A program made the position numbers and the translations under genes. The notes below the pieces were generated by a model. It was not told the DNA's origin. It searched no databases and saw only the letters and a list, made by a program, of their open reading frames with translations. Below, piece after piece: positions 1 to 12,300 of a stretch of 64,000 nt of DNA. Numbering within the stretch: position 1 is the stretch's first letter; every line of letters begins with the position of its first letter. This DNA comes from Phoronis australis (lineage: Eukaryota > Phoronida > Phoronidae), in the NCBI GenBank assembly GCA_002633005.1, contig NMRA01000021.1:968298-1032297 (forward strand), in the 5' to 3' direction.

Positions 1-376
1 ACATCCCACGCAACTACTAGCTTCCTCTGTCCCTCGTCGAGAACGCTCACATTTTTCGGGTTCACTTCAGGTCTATTTTCAGGAGTCCTACAGTAGTTTA
101 CCGTATTTCTCTTTGCTACGGTGGGTCTGCTTGTCCCTATTGCGTTGCGCGCGCTGACCCGGAAGTAGTAATCATTTCCGGGATACAGAGCAATGTCACT
201 TCCACGAGCGTAAGAGTTCACTTCTCCTTCCAGTGTCCATTGTGTTTCTGAGGTATTGTATTCAACAATGTAGCCGAGAATGGGGGAGTTGTTGTCTATG
301 GCACCTTCCCACGTGATTCTTGCTTCACGCGGTTGGCAAGATCTAATGACAACGTTTTGAGGGGCATCGGGTGCAG
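1..376 (-). CDS. L1-family gene, exon 16 (partial): FNIII-1 and start of FNIII-2
   Basis: The acceptor TTTCAG precedes a phase-1 exon open to the window edge. It starts AAPDAPQNVVIRSCQPREAR, then ITWEGAIDNNSPILGYIVEY, a standard FNIII B-C region with core tryptophan. YYFRVSARNAIGTSRPT is the F-G region. The linker CRTPENRPEVNPKNV leads into LVVAWDV, the B strand of FNIII-2. The linker cysteine and NPxNV resemble Drosophila neuroglian (recalled). The exon continues left of base 1. Confidence 0.92.
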
Positions 377-3300
377 CTGAAATCAAAACATTTTAATGCT
401 GATCACTGTTAAATACATGACAACATGTGAGTTCCTTCTCATGTGCTGTATTAGGCCAACCACATCATATCCCACTGACGTAGCAACAACACGAAATTTC
501 TATGTGTTAAAGCGCCCTAATTCCGTGATTTAAACAGTCATTGCATCTCTTCTAAAACAGATGGGTTAAACTGCAACGTTATACAACTCCTCTGCAAGTA
601 AAAAGGTGAATACCTCTTCGATTAAAAAAATCCCTAAAGATAGCGATATGCAGCCAACGAGAGTGAGAGTCAACTACGCCTTCTGATATTTAATACCTAG
701 AACTATGGATGACTTCGATGTCACAGCTTGATAGGCCTTAGCGGGATAGGCAGAGCTGGGGGTTGCGATGGACTGGAATTTCGGTCATCGGATGTACATG
801 TAGAACAATTGTCACTCTAAGAGACTAGGCAGGTCAAGGAGTAATCTGGGTGTGTGACGGACACATGTACAGTGACGTCGTAGCAAGTATAATATCTTTT
901 TGACAGTGTCAAAGCTATACCTTTCAGCTGTCAGAAAATTTTGCGAGGGACCTCTCCTTAAATATGCTCTTTCCCGTTCAATCAGCTAATTAACTCAAAA
1001 TCCATTTTGCAGCGGAGATAGATGTTAGTTTTCCAATGGCATGCTACAAGGAAGATAGTAATTACCATCCTCAATTTATCATCATTTCATTGGACTCAGT
1101 ACCTTGCAGAGCAGGGGCAGACGGGGCAGCCGACGGGGCAGCGGTCCCGGACATCCACATGGGGGGGGGTCTAACCAGTCTATGAATAAACCGTCTGAAA
1201 TTGTGCTTGATTTGTAGTTGAATAAAGTTTCTTTTTTATGTTTTTATGTTTCATCTTTTTTTGCTTTTGTGATTGGATATCTGGTAGAGTTTCTTGACTC
1301 GTTACCTTGTACGACCAATGCAGCCTCTGCAGTGGCTTCATCAACTCCATTACTAGCATTACACGTGTAAGTCGCCGTGTCGTTCAAAGTGGCTGGCGTT
1401 ATCTTCAGGGTAGCACCGCCATCTTCCGTGGAATATTTCCCATCACTCATGTCTAGCGCCTGGAAGTTGAATGTGTTTGTTTAGAGAGGTTTGCATGTCA
1501 AAGACAGCATTAATCTTGTTGAGTCACATTCTCTAGTTTTATGAATCTGTGTTGAGGTGGTGAGCGTGTAACACGGATGGTGGGACCTTCCATTTGTTTA
1601 CATCAGCCGTCACCGTTGGTTGTGTTACAATTTCAGGCAAAAAGAATGGAAGAGGATATTTTTTCGTTTATATTCTAACATTAAGGTTTCATACTAATGG
1701 CGGTTCGTATCGCATCAACTTTTAGCGAGTTTCCACTAAAAAGCAGAACGTTTCTTTTTTGGTCAGTGTTCGTACAGCAACTGGTGTGCCGACCACACAT
1801 CATTAAAAGGTGTGCCGACCAAAAACATTGAAGCCACGTGTCTCAGATAAGACTCATTTAGACTCTCCAGTCTGTGTGGCAAATGACCACATAGTGTATA
1901 GACCTATTTACTAGTATTTCCATATTATAAGTAGTCATAATGTCTTCAGCAAGCAATAAATGTGTTACCAAATCCCTGCGTTACTACCTACATAGCAGTA
2001 ACTACTAATGTACGTGGATGTAATATCTTGTTTTGGGAAAGAGGTAAGAGTCTTTACTCAGGTTGCCAACGTTTTGTCTTGAGGCTTGCAGTTTGTTCCG
2101 ATAACCAGGGATCACATAACTGCAATAACTGGCAGAAAGACGAACGTCACGTACATGTACATGTAGTTAGAGTCCAACCTCTTTGGAGGTGTTCGCAGCT
2201 GTTGTGTAGTAAAACGTGTCAGTTACCTGTTCATGCAACAAGCTGGTTGCGGGGGCATGCGAAAACGCTGGTACTTCGACTTTTACAGTGTGTTATTTAG
2301 AGCACGGTCGAGTTCTTTATACGTCAGAGTCTCGCTAGAAAAGCTAGATTTTGCGAGATGTCGTGTATTTGAGCTAGATTTTGCTAGCCGTGAGACAGTT
2401 CTTGAACGCTACCAAGATTTAACCTAATATTAAGACCCATGTAACTTCGATTTACGTGGCTCATGAAGGGAGGCATTAAGTTTGAAAATAACCCTGCGAA
2501 TTTGACTTCAGTTGCAAAGTTTTACTCGCCGCTTTCGCATAGACGTCTTAGCGAGAGTACAATCTTTGACAAAATTCATCCCAGCTCAGGGTTGGCGTAC
2601 CTCACCATCTCGTTGCCAAACAATCGTCAGCTCCGCCTGTAGAGCTGGATCGGTTTCAGCCCCACAATTGAATGTCGCCGTGTCACCCTCAGTCACTGTA
2701 CTGTCCGTGGGTGAGGTCACTATGCGAGTTCGTTCTGCAAAAGTAAGTCAAACATGACGCACTATTCTCGCTCTCATTCTAAGTATTCTAGAACTTCTAG
2801 GAGACTCCTGGTGGCGGAAATAGGAAAGTTGATTGCCGGCAATTTTACATGCTACCCTCGGCTTTCTGTCACGGTTGCATCGTGATGGCGAACAGACCGG
2901 CGATGTAACAATATCAGATAAATCAAGTCAATGATAGGGTTTGTTCTCATTCTAGTCACCGGCCCCCCAAACCCACTTTCCAGTTTTGGTCCTCCTACCT
3001 CACGACGCTGACTGGGCCACTGTTTTTTCAATGAGCCTTTGGTGGTATGAGAGTCGATGACGCAAAATTACAGCCAAGTGCCCAAACTATGTTAGTCACA
3101 TGTAAAATGGGGTGAGAAATAACACTGAGGCCTGACTACGTCCGGTAAATTTACGTAGTGGGTGACGACTGTTCTAATTAATTTACAAAGTTCAGAGAAA
3201 ACAAACGCCTGGTCTACATGTGCACGTGAGCAATTTTAATACCCACATAAGTGGCAGTGACGTAGCCCCGCCGTCGAAATTAAAACCTGGCCACTTCTAT

Positions 3301-6300
3301 GTGAAAAGAAAAAACACAAAATCCTGTCAACTTGCCTCTTACTACAAGCGTGAATCTGTGATCTACTGAACCCAGTTTGTTCCTAGCAGTACACTGAAGG
3401 TCTCCAGCATCGGTCAGTTCTACGTTCTGAAATAACAAAATGTCAGCTATATTCGCTGATTTTCATTTGCTTACATACTTTCAAGGATTCAAATAACTGA
3501 ACCTATGTATTTGTTTACGCTAACATGATGCAAGCTTGAAAAACAATCCGAAATCACAAAATTGTATGGGCGTTGTGTACACATCTGTGCTTAGCTTGCA
3601 ACAAAACTTGACAGACTGTTGTAAGCATTTGCTAGAAGGAAGCAAAAATGTCTAATTCAACGCACTCGTATTTCTAAGTCGCCCTCAGGCAAAACTTTGA
3701 AGCGACCAGACGTGCCAACTTGAACTCCTTTGGATCGCCATTGCGTTTCCGGTTTGGGTATACCAAAACTGCGACATTTCACGACGCGAGTGCTTCCCTC
3801 TGAAGTCTGAACGGGACTGTTGTCCGTTTCAGTGAACTGAGGCGGCACGGCTGAAATAAGCAATCAAAATAAAAGATGAAAACAAAGCAGCCAATTAACC
3901 GCGCTTTTCCTAGAAAATTTGCTTGACTGTAGGTTTTACATGTGCAAATGGTGACACTGCCTAGATGCATGGAGTAGTTGAATACATGTACATGTACCTG
4001 TAACATGGACGGCGCAGCACTGAAAAAGTGGGAGGCTAAAGCCCCCCAGCACACCTGTGGTGCACTGCCCTCAGACCATGGGCGGTGCAGCACTGAAAAT
4101 AGTGGAGGCTATAGCCCCTCAGCCCTCTATGGTGCGCCGCCCATGTGTAAATGAACACAACAGGAAAAACATTAGTCATGGGCATTCAGATGAGTATGGA
4201 TTGCTGTGTAGACTTTGGAGTGGCGCTGCACCACATTAACAACCGTAAATACAAATTTCGAACACTTGAAAAGGATCGACCAAAATATGATGTTTACGTT
4301 GGGTCAGGTACTCAAATAGACGTGTTTTTTATGTCAAGGCTCTGAGCCGAGTTCTGTAGGCTCAAGAGCCTCGTGAAGGAAGCTAGTGCCTTGCTTGTCA
4401 TTTAAATGACAATATTTCGCGAAGTATGGCTTGATCCTTCGTTTCCACGAGCATCTCGCTTCTGAAGCACGCACGCCCGGCCTTAATTAAGACGCTCACG
4501 TGTTAATTAGCTAGCAGTTCATTATCGTGATTGTAAACGTTTTGCTGACAAAAAACTGTAAGACTTTTTGAGATTTCATCTTGAACCTTAGCATCGATAA
4601 AATTTTGCCATTGTTAACGATATCATTATTTTGCTATGAATGTACCTTTCTTTTACTAAAGACATGGTCACGCAATCCAATTAATAAGAGATGGCATTGA
4701 GTAAACCATAAGGATTGAAAAGCTCTGTACTTCCAGTAAATGTGTATTTTTACTGAATTCCAATAATTGTGTAGATATTTGGATAGGTATAGACTAATAC
4801 GCAGACCAGTAGATAAGGTCCGCCATAACCTTAAGTATTGTGGAAAGTCATAGACATTTATTTTCAAAAACATACATGCATCATCTTTAATCACTCCATT
4901 CGTACATGCGATAACAAGCCCCCAAATATTACATTTTAACAATTACTTACATGCGATATTCATGTTGGCGTTTTCAAACACGTACATGTGTACATGTAAC
5001 TACGAAGTAACTCAGTATATTTAGGTAGACGCTGTAAACGCCAAAATATCACACTGAACTGTGAACTTACATCTGATATTCAGGTAGGCGTTTGTGAACA
5101 CATATCCATGCATGTTGGATGCATTACATTGCAACACCTGCGCGTCTTCCTCCAATAGACCCGTGAACCGAACGTCGCCTGCAACAGAAGCAATTGTACC
5201 CTAAACATACAAGGTAAACCACATGAGGTTATGCAATTTGATTTCATTTCTTCTTTTTTAAGAACGAAATGGGTGTCCACATATAATAAATTGGTGTGTT
5301 ACAACGCACGTTATAAGTAGTGGATGATATTTTAAAGCTATTTTGTTAAATCATGATAATCTTGAAATTCTTAAGGGTCACAATTCACACTTTTGTCAAC
5401 TCAAACGGAAGACTTCGTTTCTTAAAATCCATCGCACAAGGAGCCCCAATAAAGGCAACGAAGTGATCAAGAGTACCCACAGGCCTATTGGTGTGTATTC
5501 TTCGCGGAGTGTGCGATCTTGATTCTTATAATTCTTAGAACATCTTCTCGAAATAGAGTTCCAAATTCGCCTCTAGTTCTGTTTAAGAAATGACCAATGG
5601 TCCGGCACCAACTCAATTTTCAGAGCTAAACAAGACGAACTTGAAAAATGGAAAAAGCAATGTGTGGTCGTGGACCTAACTGATTTGGTAGGCATGCGCA
5701 ATACCGAACATTGACAATTTACGGGTGGGTGTAAGTAAATATAGAGAGAGACGCTATCGGACTGTGCCTTGAGAGATTGTCTGGCAGACAACGTTGAAAA
5801 TCGGCGATTTGCAGTAAAATCTCAAAAAACAACGAATAATGTTGTTCATACATCTGGTCAAAACTAATAACTTCTAGCGATCTGTTCCATCCAACAACGA
5901 TCCCTAAACGTGCATATTTCGGACGTAAAACAGGTAATGTCCCTTTAAATGGGAGTCAACAATATCACATAAGTATATTAATTGTAGAATCATATGCTTA
6001 ACATCTTCCATCATTTTAAACATAGTGAAACCACTTTTAGATGAAACCAATGTCGTAAAGCGAACAAGTTACACAGTGTTACAATAGACATACCTCCATC
6101 TAATTGCCGACGCGGGTTAGGTGGCGCTGAAAATAAAAGAAATGGAAATTCCTTTAAATCGCCTTCAAAACCAGTGGTGCTTTACGATTTAGGTTTCTTG
6201 CGAGCAAAGCGAGACCACGCACCCTGGGGAACACATAAAATCAAGGCGAGAGACGTTACTGGCGTAGACTAACAAAACAGCCGCCAATGAAGAAATTGGT

Positions 6301-9300
6301 CAGGGAAACCGAAATATCAAATTGTGTGGGGAAAGTCACTCTCAGAAGTAAATATCTTTCGCGAATGTCTAATGTTTCGGAGCGTCCTTTCAATGTTTCC
6401 ACAAGTCACATGTGTTTTACTGCACTAAACAACCGTTTCCCACTAGTACATCTACAAGCCCAAACTTAAAGAAAGCGAAACAGTGTCAATAATGGCAAAG
6501 TGTCAAAAAGGAACACTTTCGAGTGGCAAATGACACTTGAAGGAAATGTCACAGAACAGTTATTACCCCCCTGACTTGCTATTGGGAGTGTCCTGTCATG
6601 GGCGGCACACCATAGTGGGCTGGGGGGGGGCTATATGCGGTGCATCACAGGAGGGCTGAGGGGGGTTTAGCCCCCCACTTTTTTGAGTGCTGCGCCGCCC
6701 ATGCCTGTTTGACGTGCTATCGCAAATGACCAATTACTCTCGCCTTTGTCTGTATGTAGTCTGGAGGGAGTTTACTCTTTTCGCGTCTTTCAATCTCTCT
6801 CCATAATGACAAGAAAGGTATAGATTAGAATAAGCCTACGCTTGCAAACTCCTTGATTTTAAGCGCTGAATCGGACGTACAGTTTATAAACAACACAAAT
6901 TAACTTGAGAGTATTGACGTAATTGACTAACCATCTCCTATGAGTTCGCCGTTCACAAACCACTGAATATCTGGTTGAGGAACACCCGAGGCCTGGCATT
7001 TGAATGTGGCGTCGGAATCTTCGCTCGTCACTTGGTCTCTAGGTCTTTCAGTCCACTCTGGCTTGGCTGTGAAATACAAGACAACAATGAACTGACTGTG
7101 TAAAATTGTACTTTTAGTGGTGTTTGCCAGAACCACTGAAACGCCTGTTTAAACGTGACTAAAAATGAACAATAATATTTTTGTTCTAAATTGCAATTTT
7201 GTACACGACATTCCGCCTCTGCTACGTTGCTAAGCCAAACAGGGAAGTCAAATTTAGTTGGATCGCCAATGAATGAACAGGCTAGGGGCGGGGTTCGGTC
7301 CCTCATGCACTTCTTCAGCACATCAGCTTATGCGCCCGTTTCCTTTCTTCTCTTTCCTCAGATGCCTGCATTTGATTGAGTACGCACGCTCGGTGAAATT
7401 CGTCATCCAGTACCAATCAGAAGTTTTCCTTAGCTGGTTCATTCGGAGGAACTAATAAAGGGTACACATTGCAAGTGCTCAATTGGTTAAACGGGCCTAA
7501 TCTAGGGGATGCTTGAACGTACCTTCTACCGAGAGGTGAAAAGAGCTCTCAACTGACGTTCCACGCGCGTTCCGTGCCACACATCTGTACTCTCCTTGGT
7601 CGGAATACATCAAGTTGTTGATAATCAATTCGGATAGTGCGGATGTGTCATGGCGAAGAGGATCCAAACGTCCGCCGACTTTTACCCATGTAACGTTGGG
7701 CGAAGGACTGACATAATGAAAAATGATTCATGTCACATTTGTTTCCAACATTGATGAATAGACAGTTTCGTATTCTAATTTCGAAGAAAACTGCTCATTC
7801 GAAACGAGTTCGATCCTGTCCCTACTAACTATTTTCCCGTCCAGCCTCCATTTTCATGTATGGATTTCATCATTGGAGCACCGAATAGGCCGATAGCTGA
7901 GCGACCAAATTTCTATCCCCGCTGGCGTCACGCCCCTAACCACCGTTTATGCGAAATGGCGGCCCCCACAGATGTGAAAAGGCGCATTGTCGACGGAGCG
8001 TACTTTTTTAAGTGGAAGGGGCGGCTGAAATGTCATGGCTTAAGGTTTGATGACACGTAAGCATTCAAGACAACAAAGAATAAACCGGTTATGTAGGTGA
8101 ACCACGCACTCGGACTGCATCGCGTTACAAAACAATATGGACCACTCAGGTCACTAGCCCACCACTGTGACCTCGTGACTACATGTATGTGAGAAAATTC
8201 GGAACGATGCATGCAGGTGACTTACTATCCGCTGAATATGCATTTCATTCGAGTACTACCGCCCTTCAATCCTTGAGTGTTAGCGACGGACGACCATAAC
8301 AGAGTAACTTGGGAAGCAGTTTCTCCAACATCTGTCCAGTGAAAAGAGGATTATTAGATTAGGTGCAGTTAAAATTCTTGAAAAAGTTTGTCACTGACAA
8401 CAGCCTACAGATGTATACCTTAAAACAATACACTAACGTACGTGATAGTAAAATACTCATTTTTTTTACAAAAAACGAGTAAATCAAAACGTAGGAAACG
8501 TTTAAACAAAGATTTATAAGCTTTATGTAAGTAGCCTGTTACTGGAAATAAATAAATAAATTGCCAGGTGAAAGTACTCACGAAATATTCTCAGTCCTGT
8601 TTCCTCAGTACCCACTATACTGGCGAAGGACCTCCTTGTCCTAGATGTACTTATGTTTGTCAAATTAGATAGTTTTTTAGAGACTGGGAGAAGTCTTGTA
8701 CAAAACCCTCATACATGACAAACGCAAGACCGTTTACTGAAATTTCCTCATGATGAAAGTCTGACTATCGGGAAAGTTGTTTTCGTTAAACAAAGTTGAC
8801 TGTGATAGGATGGGTATATACGTGTACATTGAATGCGCGGTGAGTGGACGGGGAATTAAATAAACAAGGAATTTCTTTGGAAAGTCGAGGTTCTTTTCAA
8901 TGACTTTTACGAAAACGAGTCCCGTAGACATCCATCAAGATAGTGAGAAATTGAACAGTCACAAAGAGGAAACAGGCGACAAACAGACAGAAGGCCAAGT
9001 GTTATTGTCAAGCGTACATGTGACATGTGAACAAGAAAGCAGGACATCTTCAGCAGGAAAAAAAGCGAAATAATTATAGTTTGCAAAATCACGTAAAAAG
9101 TTAAAGAATTACAAAGTACGCACCTCCGCGACCAGGATCTAAAACAACAAAATATAAAACAGATTGAACTAAAAGAAAAAAAAACATAATATCGAAATAA
9201 TATATCAAACCAAAACCGTGCAAAATTAGTGGTGCATCGAAATGTTTAACCGAAATGTTAGCAAACTAATGATCATAACAGTTTAGCCTGATTGTATCCA

Positions 9301-12300
9301 CTGGATCGATGTCAAACTTGCCATAACGTGACTGAACAAGAGTGTGTAAAGGTATAACGTAGCCGGTCGAGAAAGGGAAGGGTTACAACACGTAGAATAA
9401 ACCATAAATCAAAAGCACATGTACAGCACAAACTATGCGTGAAGTGTTCAAAATCACACTGGCATATTGGCTAAACTTTTTAAGACGGCGTCAGATTCTG
9501 ATTGGTTGAAAGTAATTTTAACTCACCAGGGCGATTCACCGTTAATTTGTACTGAGCACCAAGAGAAATAGTGTTGAGAAATCGGTTGTGAAGTTTGCAT
9601 TCGTAGATAAAGTTCTCTTCCAGCTGGTCTTCTTCTAACACGTAAGTAATCCATAGTCTCCCTGAGAAGAAGATAATATTATTTCGCCAGACTTAGAATT
9701 AGTTTATAATGCAAAACAAAAACCATGTACACCTCCGAAGAAGTGTTTCCCGTAATACATTTCACATCAGTTTTCAATCACGTGCTATGCGCGCGACATA
9801 GAGGTCCCTGATATTTAATTGTATTTTAGACTTGGTGGTTGAGACAGCGCGGTCTCGATTGGGTTTCCCGTAAGGTTTGAGATTTTAGGTGTTTTTTTGT
9901 TCAAGAGATAATTCGTAGAACAAACCACGGATTCTCATCAAACTTTCAAAATATGAAGGCGAGTATACATCGCGAAACCCTCATTCATTTCTGGCAAAAG
10001 AGGCTTGATTCCAATATTTCTTAAGATCGTTGAGGAACGATCAGAAGACGTCACATGAATGCTGTGCTCTAGATGGTGCCATGTGAACGACGTGTTACAC
10101 AGTAGATGGTGTCATGTGAATGTTGAATTACAGACGGTTCACATGCCGACCCAACAGATGGCTGATCGAACATCTTACACGTCGTCTGAAAAGAGGTCAC
10201 TTGTGAACACACATCAGAAGCCTGTTCAGTCTCAACATCGCCCCACCCGAAATGGGACGGTATAGACCTGTCTTCATAACATGTGAAAACTACATTCCAG
10301 TGATGGAATTTGTGGTTAAGCACTGTTCGCCCGGGGTGTCTGCACGCGATTGACCAAAATGGTTTAGCATTCTGCATAGTAAAGAGGCATGGAACGCGAA
10401 AGCTCGGCACAAATATTTTTAATCAATTTCTCACGAAAGCACCGCATCGCAACGTCTAGTACAGAGTAACTCACTTTCCCCCGTGAAGAAATTTCCAGAA
10501 AAAAATCACAAAATTTAAGATTTTCGAAATACGCGTAAATGAAAAACTCTGTGGTTACCACAGAGTTTCTAATCTCCCCCCAGATATGATAAATGCGTGC
10601 ATGCGCTCAGTCAGTTGCTTGAAGTCGCTTGAGGTCAAAAGTCACATTTTCCATATAAGGGAAATGTGTTACGTCTGTGTCTTGCCATACTATATATGAG
10701 ACGTGCTTTGCTTTGTGGGGAAAAATCGACGAAGTGGTGAGCAGTTGACAGAAATTTAAAATACTTAAAATACCTGCTGAGGAGGATGAATTTTGTTTCA
10801 GTACCAATGAACCACTTTCAATATTTCAATTTAGTCTGTTTATCGCGTTCCATGCCTCTTTAACTGTTGCGGTGATATATATTTTGGTCTCGTAAGTTCG
10901 GCGCGATTGTGAACACTCGATTTAAGCTTCTGGTCTGCCTGTCTTCTTCTAAAAATTTCATATCTGAACCGTGTTTGTTCAGTGTAAACATACGAGCATG
11001 AACATGTCATATCAAAAGTCTTCATATCAAAAGTCTTTACAGTTTGGTAAATGCAATAAACATGTTATTTGCTTTTCAGAAGATGTTTTTGCCACAAGTG
11101 TGTCTGAGGAGAATATGATAAGAGGTGCAGATTTGCACGAATTTGCGGCAAAATCACCAAAACCTTAATTTTCACATATATTTCAACCGGCTGCGAGTGA
11201 CAAAATTTACCTTCGGGTTTTTGTTACTTGGGAATCAAGAGACTCAGATATTTTCAGTTCTACCTGAAGATAAATCGATTGAAACACAAATTTCTATAAA
11301 GAGATGTGTTTATAATTTGCCAAAATGTTACCTGCTCAACTCAGGCGCTTCATTGATTTAAATCAGAAACAAGGACCTGTGAAAATGAGAACAAGTGAAT
11401 GCATTTTGACACGGCGTTTCTACATAAAAACTTAAAGCACACGGACACAAAGCGTGCACTTCGCTACATTTTAAATTTTTTTCCACTAAGGGGTTTATGC
11501 ACACAGATGCCCGGCGAGTATTCGAGGAAGAGCACAAGGGTGGAGCTATTCCATGAGGTAGGGCGTTAACGTCAATTCAGTTACACTACCGTGGTTGCAC
11601 CTGTAGCCTGCGGAGTAGAATCTGTATTTTTTGAAAATCTGCAGTAAGCACATTGCAATTCCCAGATCTTACTGACACTCCGACTCTGTAATCCACAAGG
11701 CACAGTATTTCGCACGAACAAATCGTTCTTCCTAAATAATGAATTCTTAATAACGATCTTCAAAAAAATTTCCTGGGATAAAAATAAAGATAATCTTGTC
11801 ATTACAACAGTATCGGGCTGTATGACACTAGGCGTTTCAGTTACGTCACTGTAGAAAATCCCGGAATGTACGTGCAGTTATAAAGGGCTAGATGTATATT
11901 TTCGCGTCATTTCATAAGCCCTGGATGAATGGTATCTCTCATCACCTACCTAAATAATCAACATTTTTCCTAAGGGTTGGTACGATATCAGCATGGGTCG
12001 TCGACTTCTTCCCAGACCGAGCCGTCACCCAGCCAACCTCCGCATCTGGATAGCCGAGTGGTCTGCCCGTACAGTCAAAGACTCTAGTTTGACCGACGTT
12101 CACGGTGACATGTGACGGAGGGCTTTCCGGAAATGTATTCTGATCTACAGGTACATAATACGAGAGGTATAGTCGAAAGAAAAATCAAGACACTTCATTA
12201 GTTTTCACTAGTTTAAAGAATCAATTATTGAGTGTTGTCAATACAAAGGAATAAATCGATATTTTCAGACCTGAACATATTTGTGTTCTTCATCATCAAT

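Noticed and set aside
3337-3345. GT donors GTAGTAAG or GTAAGAGG for exon 13
   Set aside because: Both leave phase 0 and run into a stop five codons into exon 14; the GC donor keeps frame and domain.
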